Shown piece after piece: positions 29,949 to 38,347 of a stretch of DNA of 64,000 nucleotides (positions within the stretch are counted from its first letter, which is position 1; each line of letters starts with the position of its first letter). The DNA lies in the NCBI RefSeq assembly GCF_023147505.1, contig NZ_JAHXPB010000010.1, positions 1-64,000 on the forward strand. The letters are read 5' to 3'. This DNA comes from Brevundimonas sp. EYE_349. GTDB taxonomy: Bacteria > Pseudomonadota > Alphaproteobacteria > Caulobacterales > Caulobacteraceae. A model generated the notes under the pieces. It was not told the origin of the DNA. It did no database searches and worked only from the letters and a program-made list of their open reading frames with translations. A program made the position numbers and the translations under genes.

Positions 29949-30521
29949 ATGACCCGATCCTTCGACGCGACCGCCTCTTCCTTCCCCGACTGGCATGGCA
30001 CCACCATACTGGCGGTGCGCAAGAATGGGCGCACCGTAATCGCCGGCGACGGGCAGGTCTCGATGGGCCCGACCATCGTCAAGGGCGCGGCGCGCAAGGT
30101 GCGGACCCTGGCGGGCGGCAAGGTTCTGGCGGGGTTCGCCGGCGCGACCGCGGACGCCTTCACCCTGATCGAACGTCTGGAAGCCAAGCTGGAGCAGTAT
30201 CCCGACCAACTGGCCCGCGCCTGCGTCGATCTGGCCAAGGACTGGCGCACCGACCGTTACCTGCGCCGCCTGGAGGCCATGCTTCTGGTGGCGGACAAGT
30301 CGTCGATCTTCACCGTCACCGGCGTCGGCGATGTGCTGGAGCCGGAATACGGCGTCGCAGCCGTAGGGTCGGGCGGCAACTACGCCCTGTCGGCCGCCCG
30401 GGCCCTGATCGAGGAATCCGAGCTGGACGCCGAACAGATCGCCCGCAAGGCCATGAAGATCGCCGCCGAGATCTGCGTCTACACCAATGGAAATCTGACG
30501 GTGGAAACGCTGGACGCTTGA
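29949..30521 (+). CDS. hslV: ATP-dependent protease subunit HslV
   Basis: Proteolytic chamber of the HslUV (ClpYQ) heat-shock protease in the cytoplasm, a threonine peptidase. A short propeptide of about 17 residues precedes the new N-terminal Thr in '[20 protein letters not shown]'; the conserved Lys and later '[16 protein letters not shown]' and '[13 protein letters not shown]' fit the family. The ATG at 29949 is used because it gives the normal length of 190 residues. The ATPase partner hslU usually follows directly; here the next genes are a convergent ClpP-like protein, so hslU must be elsewhere, outside this window. Confidence 0.94.
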   Translation: MTRSFDATASSFPDWHGTTILAVRKNGRTVIAGDGQVSMGPTIVKGAARKVRTLAGGKVLAGFAGATADAFTLIERLEAKLEQYPDQLARACVDLAKDWRTDRYLRRLEAMLLVADKSSIFTVTGVGDVLEPEYGVAAVGSGGNYALSAARALIEESELDAEQIARKAMKIAAEICVYTNGNLTVETLDA

Positions 30522-30530
30522 CCCTACGGG

Positions 30531-31112
30531 TCAGATCACGTCGGCGATCAGGCCCAGGGTCTTGGCTTCCTGCGCCTCGATGTACCAATTTTCCGGCGCA
30601 CGCTTCAGCACATCGTCCATCGTCACCGACGATCCGCGAACCAGGTTCTCGAACCCTTCGTTCTGGATGGCGATGGAGTGTTCCAACTCATGCAGCACCG
30701 CCTTGACCGACGCGATGCAGGTCGTCAGCGGCCCGGCGATGTGCAGTTCCTTGTCCATCTTGCGTTCATGGATCATCACCCGCGTGCCGCGCGTAAGATA
30801 GCGGTTCTCGACGGCGAAGAAGCTCATAAAGGTCGCGCCGGCCGAATAAATGGCGGCCTTGCCCAGGAAGACCAGGCGGCGCGACGGATTGATGTCGCTC
30901 TGGAACCGGACGTCCTCGCCCATCATGCGCGCTACCTCGGGATCGCCGCCCAGGGTCGACAGTTCGATCAGCGTCAGCCCGGTCTTGGGCGCCTGCGCCA
31001 ACTGATCGCGGAATCGGTCGTACATGGCGTAGTCGACGGCGCCGGCCAGCAGAATGCGCGGCGTGTCGAAGGCCTCGGCGGTCAGGACGCCGGTTGGGGC
31101 GGGATGCGACAT
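30531..31112 (-). CDS. ClpP-like serine peptidase with altered triad
   Basis: A 193-residue member of the ClpP/crotonase fold. Ser90 in 'AAIYSAGATFM' and His115 in 'RVMIHERKMD' are 25 residues apart, the same spacing as Ser97 and His122 in E. coli ClpP. Around the expected Asp the sequence reads 'RAPENWYIEAQEAKTLGLI', giving Asn (175) or Glu (174) instead. No signal peptide or membrane helix. It may be an active but atypical ClpP paralogue, or a regulatory or inactive one. The ATG overlaps the stop of a 68-residue gene (TGATG), so the two are made together. It converges on hslV, with 9 bp between stops. Confidence 0.85.
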   Translation of the reverse strand: MSHPAPTGVLTAEAFDTPRILLAGAVDYAMYDRFRDQLAQAPKTGLTLIELSTLGGDPEVARMMGEDVRFQSDINPSRRLVFLGKAAIYSAGATFMSFFAVENRYLTRGTRVMIHERKMDKELHIAGPLTTCIASVKAVLHELEHSIAIQNEGFENLVRGSSVTMDDVLKRAPENWYIEAQEAKTLGLIADVI

Positions 31113-31318
31113 CAGGTTTCGGACGACGAGGCGGCGTCTTCGCTGACCGGATAGCCTTGTGCGGAAGCCCAGGACTTCGCCTCGCCGATGGAGAAGAAGG
31201 CCTGGTCGCGAATGCGCCGAGACCCCTCGGTGTCCACCAGCTCGCATTCCCACCAGCGGATCGTGCGCCGGTCCGACGTGTTGCAGGTGCGGGCTACGAT
31301 GAGGGCGTGTGGCGTCAT
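31112..31318 (-). CDS. Small hypothetical protein coupled to the ClpP-like gene, 68 aa
   Basis: Unrecognised short protein beginning 'MTPHALIVARTCNTSDRRTI' and containing 'RWWECELVDTEGSRRIRD' and 'GEAKSWASAQGYPVSED'. It resembles a small beta-rich domain of the type that reads an amide or amino-acid environment, but no function is assigned. The ATG at 31318 is chosen; an upstream in-frame start at 31360 is possible. Its TGA overlaps the ATG of the ClpP-like gene, so it is a possible partner, adaptor or substrate of that protein. This is inference from position only. Confidence 0.6.
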   Translation of the reverse strand: MTPHALIVARTCNTSDRRTIRWWECELVDTEGSRRIRDQAFFSIGEAKSWASAQGYPVSEDAASSSET

Positions 31319-31482
31319 GGCGCTCAACAACGAAACCGGTTCGCCCAGGTTCCGCCCCAATACGATTTATCTTCGCCTAAACAAACGCCTGTGTGCGATC
31401 TCAGACATTCGGGGAGCAGCGGCGCGGTGGTGGCCCGACCATGGAATTTGCGGTCAACCGCCCCTTGGCTTAAGCGCGCGGC

Positions 31483-32973
31483 ATGACTGACGACACCCCC
31501 ATCCGCCCCCTCGCCCGCAATCCACGCGGTTTCGCCGACAAGCGCGGGCGCGACCTGACCGCCGAACGCCGCATTGTTGCGCGCGTGTCCGAGGTCTATG
31601 AGCGTTGGGGCTTCGAGCCGCTGGAGACCCCGGCCTTCGAATACGCCGACGCCCTGGGCAAATTCCTGCCGGACGCCGACCGCCCGAACGAAGGGGTCTT
31701 CGCGCTGCAGGACGACGCCGGTTCGGACGAGCCAGGCGACTGGATGGCGCTGCGTTACGACCACACCGCGCCCCTGGCCCGGTTCGCGGCCCAGACGTGG
31801 GAGACCCTGCCCAAGCCGTTCCGCCGCTATGCCTATGGGCCGGTCTGGCGCAACGAGAAGCCCGGCCCCGGCCGCTTCCGCGAGTTCTGGCAGTGCGACG
31901 CCGACACGGTCGGCTCGGACCGGCCCGAGGCGGACGCCGAGATCATCGCCATGGCCTGCGAGGGCCTGCGAGGCTCCGGTCTGGACGCCGGACAGGCCCA
32001 GATCCGCGTCTCGAACCGCAAGCTGTTCGACGGCCTGTTCGACGCGGGCGGCGTGACCGAAGCGGGCCAGCGCCTGACCGCCCTTCGCGCCATCGACAAG
32101 TTCGACCGTCTGGGCTGGGACGGCGTGGTCCAGCTGTTGGGCGAAGGCCGTCTGGACGACTCGGGCGACTACACCAAGGGCGCGCAACTGCCGACCAGGG
32201 TGACGGCGGCCATCGAGGCCTTCCTGGCCTCGGCCAATACGCCCGGCCTGTCGCGGGCCCAGACCCTGGACGCCGTGGCGCGCTCCGGCGATCTGGGCGC
32301 GGCGGGCGAGGCGGCGCTGAACGAACTGGCCGCCATCGACCGCGCGCTGAACGCCATGCGGGTCGATCAGGATGCGGTGAAGTTCGATCCGACCATCGTG
32401 CGCGGTCTGGAATATTACACTGGCGCCGTGTTCGAGGCCGAACTGCTGCTGGACACCGTTGACGACAAGGGCCGCCCCGTCCGTTTCGGCTCCATCGGCG
32501 GCGGCGGGCGCTACGACGATCTGGTCGCCCGCTTCACGGGGCAGAGCGTGCCGGCGACCGGCTTTTCCTTCGGCGTCTCGCGTCTGGCCTCGGCCCTGCG
32601 CGCGGCGGGGCGCGGCGCCGAGGACGCCGTGCGCGGCCCGGTCGTGGTCATCGTCTTCTCCGAGGACGACATGGCCCACTATCTGAACGCGGTCGCCGAA
32701 CTGCGCGCCGCAGGCGTCGCGGCCGAGCTTTATCTGGGTCGCGCGGGCATGAAGGCCCAGATGAAATACGCCGACCGGCGCGGCGCCCCCGCCGTCGTCA
32801 TTCTGGGCGGCGATGAGATCGCGGCGGGCGAGGTGACCATTAAGGATCTGGACGCCGGACGCGCCGCCGCCGCCGCCATCGCCGACAACGACGCCTGGAA
32901 GGCTGAACGTCCGGGCCAGATGAAGATCGCCCGCGAGGGCCTGGTCGCCGCCATCAAGGGCATTATCGAATAA
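31483..32973 (+). CDS. hisS: Histidyl-tRNA synthetase
   Basis: Class II aminoacyl-tRNA synthetase charging tRNA-His. Motif 2 is 'RYAYGPVWRNEKPGPGRFR', and the histidine-specific motif is 'VRGLEYYTGAVFEAEL' with the catalytic Arg; motif 3 is 'SFGVSRLASAL'. A C-terminal anticodon-binding domain covers about residues 385-496. The 496-residue length and an insert after motif 2 match the divergent alphaproteobacterial HisRS, which is known to recognise tRNA-His with A73 and without the extra G-1. Its stop codon sits inside an 8-bp hairpin, and a hairpin-rich gap follows. Confidence 0.95.
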   Translation: MTDDTPIRPLARNPRGFADKRGRDLTAERRIVARVSEVYERWGFEPLETPAFEYADALGKFLPDADRPNEGVFALQDDAGSDEPGDWMALRYDHTAPLARFAAQTWETLPKPFRRYAYGPVWRNEKPGPGRFREFWQCDADTVGSDRPEADAEIIAMACEGLRGSGLDAGQAQIRVSNRKLFDGLFDAGGVTEAGQRLTALRAIDKFDRLGWDGVVQLLGEGRLDDSGDYTKGAQLPTRVTAAIEAFLASANTPGLSRAQTLDAVARSGDLGAAGEAALNELAAIDRALNAMRVDQDAVKFDPTIVRGLEYYTGAVFEAELLLDTVDDKGRPVRFGSIGGGGRYDDLVARFTGQSVPATGFSFGVSRLASALRAAGRGAEDAVRGPVVVIVFSEDDMAHYLNAVAELRAAGVAAELYLGRAGMKAQMKYADRRGAPAVVILGGDEIAAGEVTIKDLDAGRAAAAAIADNDAWKAERPGQMKIAREGLVAAIKGIIE

Positions 32974-33034
32974 GCTTCGATAATTCGCGGGCGCTAAAAT
33001 GACTTATCAGCGATAAGTCGAAGAAAGTTCGACT
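32962..33034 (+). other. Cluster of three short perfect hairpins at the hisS 3' end
   Basis: Hairpin one: ATTATCGA / TCGATAAT (32962-32984), containing the hisS stop. Hairpin two: GACTTATC / GATAAGTC (33001-33019). Hairpin three: AGTCGAA / TTCGACT (33016-33034), which shares bases with hairpin two, so the two cannot form at once. None ends in a T-run. Confidence 0.7.
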
Positions 33035-33050
33035 CTGGCGAAACGGGCCG

Positions 33051-33079
33051 TTGACGACCGACCGGCCCTTGCGTCAAAT
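33051..33079 (+). promoter_or_regulatory. Candidate promoter for a small RNA
   Basis: TTGACG at 33051-33056 and TCAAAT at 33074-33079, 17 bp apart, fit a housekeeping-sigma promoter. Transcription would start near 33086 and run into the hairpin-rich segment that ends at the 33203 terminator. Confidence 0.45.
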
Positions 33080-33085
33080 GAACTC

Positions 33086-33203
33086 ACTCGAGGGCAAGCG
33101 TTGCTCAAGCGCGCAGCACTCGAAGGCGTTTCGGGGAGGAAACGTCCGCTCTTTAAAGAGCAAGATAGCCCGCTGCGATGTATCCCCCGCAGCGGGCTTT
33201 TCT
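33086..33203 (+). ncRNA. Candidate structured small RNA, about 118 nt
   Basis: No coding frame is supported here, but the strand is full of perfect hairpins: GGGCAA/TTGCTC (33092-33106, one G-U pair), CGTTTC/GAAACG around a G-rich GGGGAG loop (33127-33144), the 14-bp palindrome GCTCTTTAAAGAGC (33148-33161), and an 11-bp terminator stem AGCCCGCTGCG/CGCAGCGGGCT ending in TTTTC (33167-33203). A promoter-like pair precedes it. The terminator cannot serve the minus-strand peptidase gene, and hisS ends 194 bp earlier, so an independent RNA is the simplest reading. I do not recognise it as a known family; 6S, RNase P and SRP RNA do not fit. The start is inferred. Confidence 0.5.
33167..33203 (+). 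terminator. Rho-independent terminator of the candidate small RNA or hisS
   Basis: Stem AGCCCGCTGCG paired with CGCAGCGGGCT around a 10-nt loop, followed by TTTTC on the plus strand. Confidence 0.8.
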
Positions 33204-33275
33204 ATGCCTGAAATCCCTGTCCGCCCTCGCTTTGCCGCCCGCGCACGCCGCGCATCGGGGCCATGCGTTGACCAT

Positions 33276-33305
33276 GAAAAAGGCCGGGGCGAACCCCGGC
33301 CTTTC
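33276..33305 (-). terminator. Terminator of the M13 peptidase gene
   Basis: Stem AAGGCCGGGG / CCCCGGCCTT with a 4-nt-type loop; read on the minus strand it ends in TTTTTC, 24 bp past the peptidase stop. Confidence 0.8.
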
Positions 33306-33328
33306 CCGTCTATCCAAGAGCCATCGTC

Positions 33329-35455
33329 TTACCAGATGCGAACGCGCTGGTCCGGCGTCAGATAGTATTTCGCGCCAGGCCGGACGTCGAAGGCGTCGTA
33401 CCAGGCGTCCACATTGCGCAGCGGACCGATGACGCGGAACTGGGCGGCCGAGTGCGGGTCGGTGGCGACCTGCTGTTTCAGCGCCTCGTCGCGATACTTC
33501 GACTGCCAGACCTGGGCCCAGCCGTAGAAGAAGCGCTGATCTCCGGTCGTGCCGTCGATCACCGGCGCGGCCTGGCCGTTCAGCGACAGGTGATAGGCCT
33601 CAAGACCCACGGCCACGCCCGAGGCGTCGCCGATATTCTCACCCATCGTCAGGCCGGGGTTGATGTGATAGCCGGCGATCGGCTCGTAGGTGGCGTATTG
33701 CTCGCCCAGACGCGTGGTCAGGGCGTCAAACTTGGCCTTGTCTTCGGCGGTCCACCAGTTGCGCAGCACGCCGTCGCCGTCGGACTTGGAGCCCTGGTCG
33801 TCGAAGCCGTGGCCGATCTCGTGGCCGATCACGCCGCCGATGCCGCCATAGTTGACCGCCGCATCGCCGTTCGGATCGAAGAAGGGCGGCTGCAGGATGG
33901 CGGCCGGGAAGACGATCTCGTTATTGGCCGAGTTGTAATAGGCGTTGACCGTCTGCGGGGTCATGCCCCACTCGGACTTGTCGACCGGCTCGTTCAGGCG
34001 CGACAGGTCGTAGTTCCATTCGAAAAGGCCGCGACGCTCGGCGTTGCCCACCAGATCGTCGGCGCGGATGTCCAGGCCGGAGTAGTCGCGCCACTTGTCA
34101 GGATAGCCGATCTTGACGGTGAATTTGCGCAGTTTCTCCTGCGCCGCCGCCTTGGTCTCAGCGCCCATCCAGGTCAGGTTTTCGATGCGGTGCGACAGGG
34201 CGGTGCGCAGATTGGCGACCAGTTCTTCCATCTTGGCCTTGGATTCGGCCGGGAAATACTGGGCGACGTAAAGGCGGCCCGTCGCCTCGCCCAGCGAACC
34301 CTCGGCGAAGGAGATGGCGCGCTTCTCGCGGGTGCGCTGCTCGGGTTGGCCCGACAGGTCGCGCGAACGGAACTCCCACTGGGCGTCCGAGAACCGCTTG
34401 GACATCAGCGGCGCCATGTCGTCGGCGGTGTGGAAGGCTTCCCACGCCTGCAGCAGGGCCACCGGCGTTTCGGCGTAGATGGCCGCGATCTTGGGCATGG
34501 CCGTGTCCTGACGCACGATCAAGCGCGACACGCCGCCCAGCTTGGCGGCGTCGTAATAGTCCTGCCATTCGAAGCCGGGCGCCTGCTGGGCCAGCTGAGC
34601 GATGGTGAACTCGTTATAGGTCTTGTCGCGATTGCGGTTCTCGACAGGGCTCCAGTGGGCCTCGGCGATCTTCTGTTCCAGGGCGACGATCTGGGCGGCG
34701 GTCTCGGTAGGGTTCTCCCAGCCGATCATCGTCAGCATCCGGCCGACATAGGCCTGATACTTCTCCTTCTTGTCCGCATAGCGGGCGTCCAGATAATAGT
34801 CGCGGTTCGGCAGGCCCAGGCCCGACTGGCCCGTTGAGACGACATAGCGGGTCGGCTGTTTCGCATCGATGGTGATGCCGGTGCCGAAGAAGGACGAGCC
34901 GAAGCGGCCGACCGTCTGGCCCATATAGACGGCCATCTTCTCATGGCTGTCGGCGGCGCGGATCGCCGCCAGATAGGGTTGCAGCGGCTGGGCGTCCAGT
35001 TGCTCGATACGCGCCTCGTCGATGTATGAGCGATAGGCGTCGGCGATCTTGGCTTCGTCCGAACCGGCGGCTAGATCGCGGCGCGCGGCGAGCCCCGTCA
35101 CCAGCTCCTTCATGCGGTTGTCCGACAGTTCGCGCAGCAGGGCGAAGGAGCCGTAGCTGGTGCGGTCCGACGGAATGACCAGCTTCTCCAGCGCCTTGCC
35201 GTTGGCGAACTGGAAGAAGTCGTCGCCCGGCTTCACCGCCGTGTCGCGGCCCGCCATGTCGAAGCCCCAGGTTCCATAACGCGGAGCCTGCGTGCCCTGC
35301 CAGCCCGCGGCGGTCTCCTCGCCCGAGAACAGGGAGACGATCGAACAGGTCTCGTCGATGCAGGCGTGGTCGTGGTCGGCGTCTTGAGCGAAGGCGGCGC
35401 TGGCGGGCAGCAGAAGGGCGCCGACGGCGGCGCCGATAAGCAGTCGTTTCATCAC
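33329..35455 (-). CDS. M13 family zinc metalloendopeptidase (neprilysin type)
   Basis: Exported peptidase of 708 residues. Signal peptide 'MMKRLLIGAAVGALLLPASA' with 'AFA' cleavage. The N-terminal lid domain includes 'FFQFANGKALEKLVIPSDRT'. The catalytic domain has 'NAYYNSANNEIVFPAAILQP' (substrate-binding Asn-Ala-Tyr region), zinc motif HEIGH in 'GVIGHEIGHGFDDQG' at about residue 540, and the third ligand Glu in 'TMGENIGDASG'. The C-terminus has a conserved 'VDAWYDAFDVRPGAKYYL'. Acts in the periplasm on peptides. It has its own terminator, and the divergent antiporter gene shares its upstream region. Confidence 0.94.
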   Translation of the reverse strand: MMKRLLIGAAVGALLLPASAAFAQDADHDHACIDETCSIVSLFSGEETAAGWQGTQAPRYGTWGFDMAGRDTAVKPGDDFFQFANGKALEKLVIPSDRTSYGSFALLRELSDNRMKELVTGLAARRDLAAGSDEAKIADAYRSYIDEARIEQLDAQPLQPYLAAIRAADSHEKMAVYMGQTVGRFGSSFFGTGITIDAKQPTRYVVSTGQSGLGLPNRDYYLDARYADKKEKYQAYVGRMLTMIGWENPTETAAQIVALEQKIAEAHWSPVENRNRDKTYNEFTIAQLAQQAPGFEWQDYYDAAKLGGVSRLIVRQDTAMPKIAAIYAETPVALLQAWEAFHTADDMAPLMSKRFSDAQWEFRSRDLSGQPEQRTREKRAISFAEGSLGEATGRLYVAQYFPAESKAKMEELVANLRTALSHRIENLTWMGAETKAAAQEKLRKFTVKIGYPDKWRDYSGLDIRADDLVGNAERRGLFEWNYDLSRLNEPVDKSEWGMTPQTVNAYYNSANNEIVFPAAILQPPFFDPNGDAAVNYGGIGGVIGHEIGHGFDDQGSKSDGDGVLRNWWTAEDKAKFDALTTRLGEQYATYEPIAGYHINPGLTMGENIGDASGVAVGLEAYHLSLNGQAAPVIDGTTGDQRFFYGWAQVWQSKYRDEALKQQVATDPHSAAQFRVIGPLRNVDAWYDAFDVRPGAKYYLTPDQRVRIW

Positions 35456-35607
35456 TGGATCCTAGGCTCCGCCCCGGAAATGGGCGGTTCGGCGCGGACC
35501 CTAGACCCGGTTGGGGGTGTGTCGCCTTAAAAAAAATTCATGAAGGCGCTGCGACGTCTCGCCACGGTCGCCGGTTCAGGGTCAGATGCACCGACGACGG
35601 AGGGGCG

Positions 35608-37446
35608 ATGCACGGACACGGCGGGGATTATAAGGATCTGGTGGTCTTCTTAGCCGCCGCCGGGGTCATGGTGCCTCTGGTCAATCGGCTGAAAATCAGC
35701 CCGGTGCTGGGTTTCCTGGCGGCGGGGGTGGTTTTGGGGCCCGACGGTCTGGCCCGGTTCGCCCACGCCCTTCCCTTCCTGTCCTATTTCACCATCAGCG
35801 ATCCGGGACAGCTGGCGCAGCTGTCGGAATTGGGCGTGGCCTTCCTTCTATTCATGATCGGGCTGGAGCTGTCGTGGGAGCGGCTGCGAGCCATGCGCCG
35901 GCTGGTGTTCGGCCTGGGGCTGATGCAGGTGGCCGCGTGCGCCGCGGTCCTGGCCGGAGGCTTCATGCTGATGGGCCAGACGCTGGCCAGCGCCGTGGTT
36001 CTGGGCATGGGGCTGGCCCTGTCCTCGACCGCCGTGGTCATGCCGGTTCTGGCGGAACGCGGACGGCTGAAGGGCGTGGTCGGCCGCTCGACCTTCGCCA
36101 TCCTGCTGGCCCAGGACCTGTCGGTGGCCCCCATTCTGATCACCGTCACCGTCCTGGCGGCCGTGGCCCAGCAGGGGGGAGCGCTGGAAGCCGCCATCCT
36201 GGGCCGGTCGCTGTTCACCCTGATCCCGGCGGCGGTGGGGCTGGGTCTTCTGGTCCTGCTGGGGCGGTTGGTTCTGCGGCCCATGTTCCGGTCGGTGGCC
36301 AAGGCGCGCAAGGCGGCCCAGGGCGGGGAGCTGTTCGTCGCCGCCAGCCTGCTGGTTGTCGTGGGCGCCGGTCTGGCGGCCCAGGCCAGCGGCCTGTCCA
36401 TGAGCATCGGCGCCCTGGTCGCCGGGGTCCTTCTGGCCGAGACAGAGTTCCGGCGCGAGGTCGAGGTGTCGATCGAACCGTTCAAGGGGCTGCTGTTGGG
36501 CGTCTTCTTCGTCGGCGTCGGCCTGGGGCTGGATCTGGACGCCATCGCCGCCGATCCGGTCGGCGTCTTCGGCCTGGCCCTGGCCCTGACCGCGGTCAAG
36601 ACCGGCGTCATCTTCGCCCTGGCGCGGTTGTGGGGGCTGGGCGCGCGGCCCGCGTTGGAGACAGCCCTGGTCCTGGCCCCGGCGGGCGAGTTCGCCTTCG
36701 TCGTCTTCGCCACCGGGATGGTCGAAGGCCTGGCTCCGACCGGCCTGACCAACACCGTCGCCCTGTCGGCGACCGTCAGCATCTTCTCCATTCCGCTACT
36801 GGCCATGATCGGTCAGAAGCTGACCAAACGGACAGGACCGGACACGGCGGTCCTACCCGACATCCCCGGCCCGGCGGCGGCGGACGGCGCGGTCATCATC
36901 GTCGGATTCGGCCGGGTGGGCCGTCTGATCGGCGAGATGCTGAAGGAACACGACCAGCCCTTCATCGCCCTGGACACCGACGCCGCCGCCGTCTCCATCG
37001 GCCGTCGCGACGGATTCGAGGTCTTCTATGGCGACGCCGGTCGGCGCGAGATGCTGCAGCACTGCGGCGTCCAGTCGACCCGCGCCCTGATCGTGACCAT
37101 GGATACCCCCGCAAAGGTGGACGAGGTGGTCCAGGCGGCGCGGGCGATGCGCGACGACCTGATCCTGATCGCCCGCGCCCGCGACGACCAGCACGCCATG
37201 CGCCTGTACGCCCTGGGCGTGACCGACGCCGTGCCGGAGACGACCGAGGCCAGCCTGCAGCTGGCCGAGAACACCCTGGTCGATCTGGGCGTGCCGATGG
37301 GTCTGGTCCTGGCCTCGATCCACGACCGGCGCGACCAGTTCCGAAAGGCCTTCCAGGCCGCGACGCCGGTCGAGCGCCGTAATCGCCCCAGCCGCGCCCT
37401 GCGCCGCACGGCGCGGCCCGTCCGCCCCGAACCCAACGCCGGCTAA
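35608..37446 (+). CDS. CPA2 monovalent cation:proton antiporter (KefB/KefC type)
   Basis: Inner-membrane cation/proton antiporter of 612 residues. About 12 membrane helices fill residues 1-395, with the Na/H-exchanger features 'SPVLGFLAAGVVLGPDG', 'LFMIGLELSWERLR', 'LALSSTAVVMPVL' and 'LLAQDLSVAPIL'. A RCK N-terminal domain follows (about 420-540), opening with the Rossmann motif 'VIIVGFGRVGRLIGEML'. The C-terminal tail is short and basic. It resembles glutathione-gated potassium efflux systems, but the ancillary KefF/G oxidoreductase is not present nearby, so substrate and gating are inferred. Confidence 0.9.
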   Translation: MHGHGGDYKDLVVFLAAAGVMVPLVNRLKISPVLGFLAAGVVLGPDGLARFAHALPFLSYFTISDPGQLAQLSELGVAFLLFMIGLELSWERLRAMRRLVFGLGLMQVAACAAVLAGGFMLMGQTLASAVVLGMGLALSSTAVVMPVLAERGRLKGVVGRSTFAILLAQDLSVAPILITVTVLAAVAQQGGALEAAILGRSLFTLIPAAVGLGLLVLLGRLVLRPMFRSVAKARKAAQGGELFVAASLLVVVGAGLAAQASGLSMSIGALVAGVLLAETEFRREVEVSIEPFKGLLLGVFFVGVGLGLDLDAIAADPVGVFGLALALTAVKTGVIFALARLWGLGARPALETALVLAPAGEFAFVVFATGMVEGLAPTGLTNTVALSATVSIFSIPLLAMIGQKLTKRTGPDTAVLPDIPGPAAADGAVIIVGFGRVGRLIGEMLKEHDQPFIALDTDAAAVSIGRRDGFEVFYGDAGRREMLQHCGVQSTRALIVTMDTPAKVDEVVQAARAMRDDLILIARARDDQHAMRLYALGVTDAVPETTEASLQLAENTLVDLGVPMGLVLASIHDRRDQFRKAFQAATPVERRNRPSRALRRTARPVRPEPNAG

Positions 37447-37642
37447 GGGTTGATACCTAGCGTCGTCCGGCGGACCCATTTTCGTCATGGTTCCGTGATG
37501 CAAGCGCACCATTGCTATTCCTGCGCCGATAGGGCGGAAAGCGCCTGTCCGTCCCGGCACCGGGGCCGCGATCTTCACCTCAAGTCGCCTTCGGGCCCGC
37601 CTGCGGCGTCCGAGACTTAAAGTAGAGTAAAAGCCTGAATTC

Positions 37643-38284
37643 ATGACTGATACCGTCGCAACCCTCGCCGTCGAACCTCGCTTGAACCGCCGCCAGGCCG
37701 CCAAGATCCGCACACGGCAAAAGGTTCTGGACGCCGCCCGCTCGCTGTTCGCCGAGCGGGGCTACGAACCCGCCACCATCCGCGACATCGCCAAGGGCGC
37801 GGGCATGTCCACCGGCGCCGTCTTCGCCAACTTCCAGGACAAGGCCGAACTGTTCGAAGCCGTCCTGACCGAGGACATGACGCGCTTGGCCGAGGTGGTC
37901 GAGGCCGCCGCCCCGGCGGGCGAGCCCGTCCGCCAGCGTCTGCTCAGCGCCTTGACCGCCGGCTATCAGTCGTCATTGGAACATCTGCCGCTGTTCCAGG
38001 CCATCGTCGCCCGCTCGTGGTTCCAGCCCCTGGCCGCCGAGATGCGCGCCCGCGCCGCGACCAAGAATCTGCTCTTGGCCATCGGCGGCATTCTGCAGGA
38101 CGCCGTGGCCAAGAACGAGCTGAGCAAGGACGCCGACATCCGCCTGTTGGTCGAACTGATCTGGGACGCCTATCTGTCCAACTATCGCCGCGCCGCCTAT
38201 GACGAATGGGACGCTCAGGCCCTGTCGGACCATATGGGCAAGCAGATCGACGTGATCCTGGCCGGCGCCCTCGCCGCCAAATAG
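37643..38284 (+). CDS. TetR/AcrR family transcriptional regulator
   Basis: A 213-residue DNA-binding repressor-type protein. The N-terminal helix-turn-helix is 'ATIRDIAKGAGMSTGAVFANF' within residues 30-65, preceded by a helix that begins 'RQAAKIRTRQKVLDAARSLF'. The C-terminal ligand-binding domain is helical, containing 'MRARAATKNLLLAIGGILQ'. No target is readable; neighbours are an antiporter (196 bp upstream, same strand) and a convergent Smr-domain gene. It has its own terminator at 38305-38341. Confidence 0.9.
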   Translation: MTDTVATLAVEPRLNRRQAAKIRTRQKVLDAARSLFAERGYEPATIRDIAKGAGMSTGAVFANFQDKAELFEAVLTEDMTRLAEVVEAAAPAGEPVRQRLLSALTAGYQSSLEHLPLFQAIVARSWFQPLAAEMRARAATKNLLLAIGGILQDAVAKNELSKDADIRLLVELIWDAYLSNYRRAAYDEWDAQALSDHMGKQIDVILAGALAAK

Positions 38285-38304
38285 GCCGACGACAGACCGC
38301 TTCG

Positions 38305-38341
38305 AAAGGCCGGGTCCGCCAGCGCGGGCCCGGCCTTTTTC
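38305..38341 (+). terminator. Terminator of the TetR-family gene
   Basis: Stem AAAGGCCGGG-CCGC paired with GCGGGCCCGGCCTTT, followed by a run of T, 20 bp past the stop. Confidence 0.8.
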
Positions 38342-38347
38342 CATGGG

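Larger units (their letters stand above)
32974..33328. other. 355-bp gap after hisS: hairpins, candidate small RNA, terminators
   Basis: No protein gene is supported. Contents in order: the tail of the hairpin cluster, a promoter-like pair (33051-33079), the candidate small RNA (33086-33203) and the minus-strand terminator of the M13 peptidase gene (33276-33305). Confidence 0.7.

Noticed and set aside
33086..33203. RNase P RNA or 6S RNA
   Set aside because: The short match to the GAGGAAA-GTCC motif of RNase P is interrupted and its other conserved parts and length are missing; the single long hairpin of 6S is not formed.
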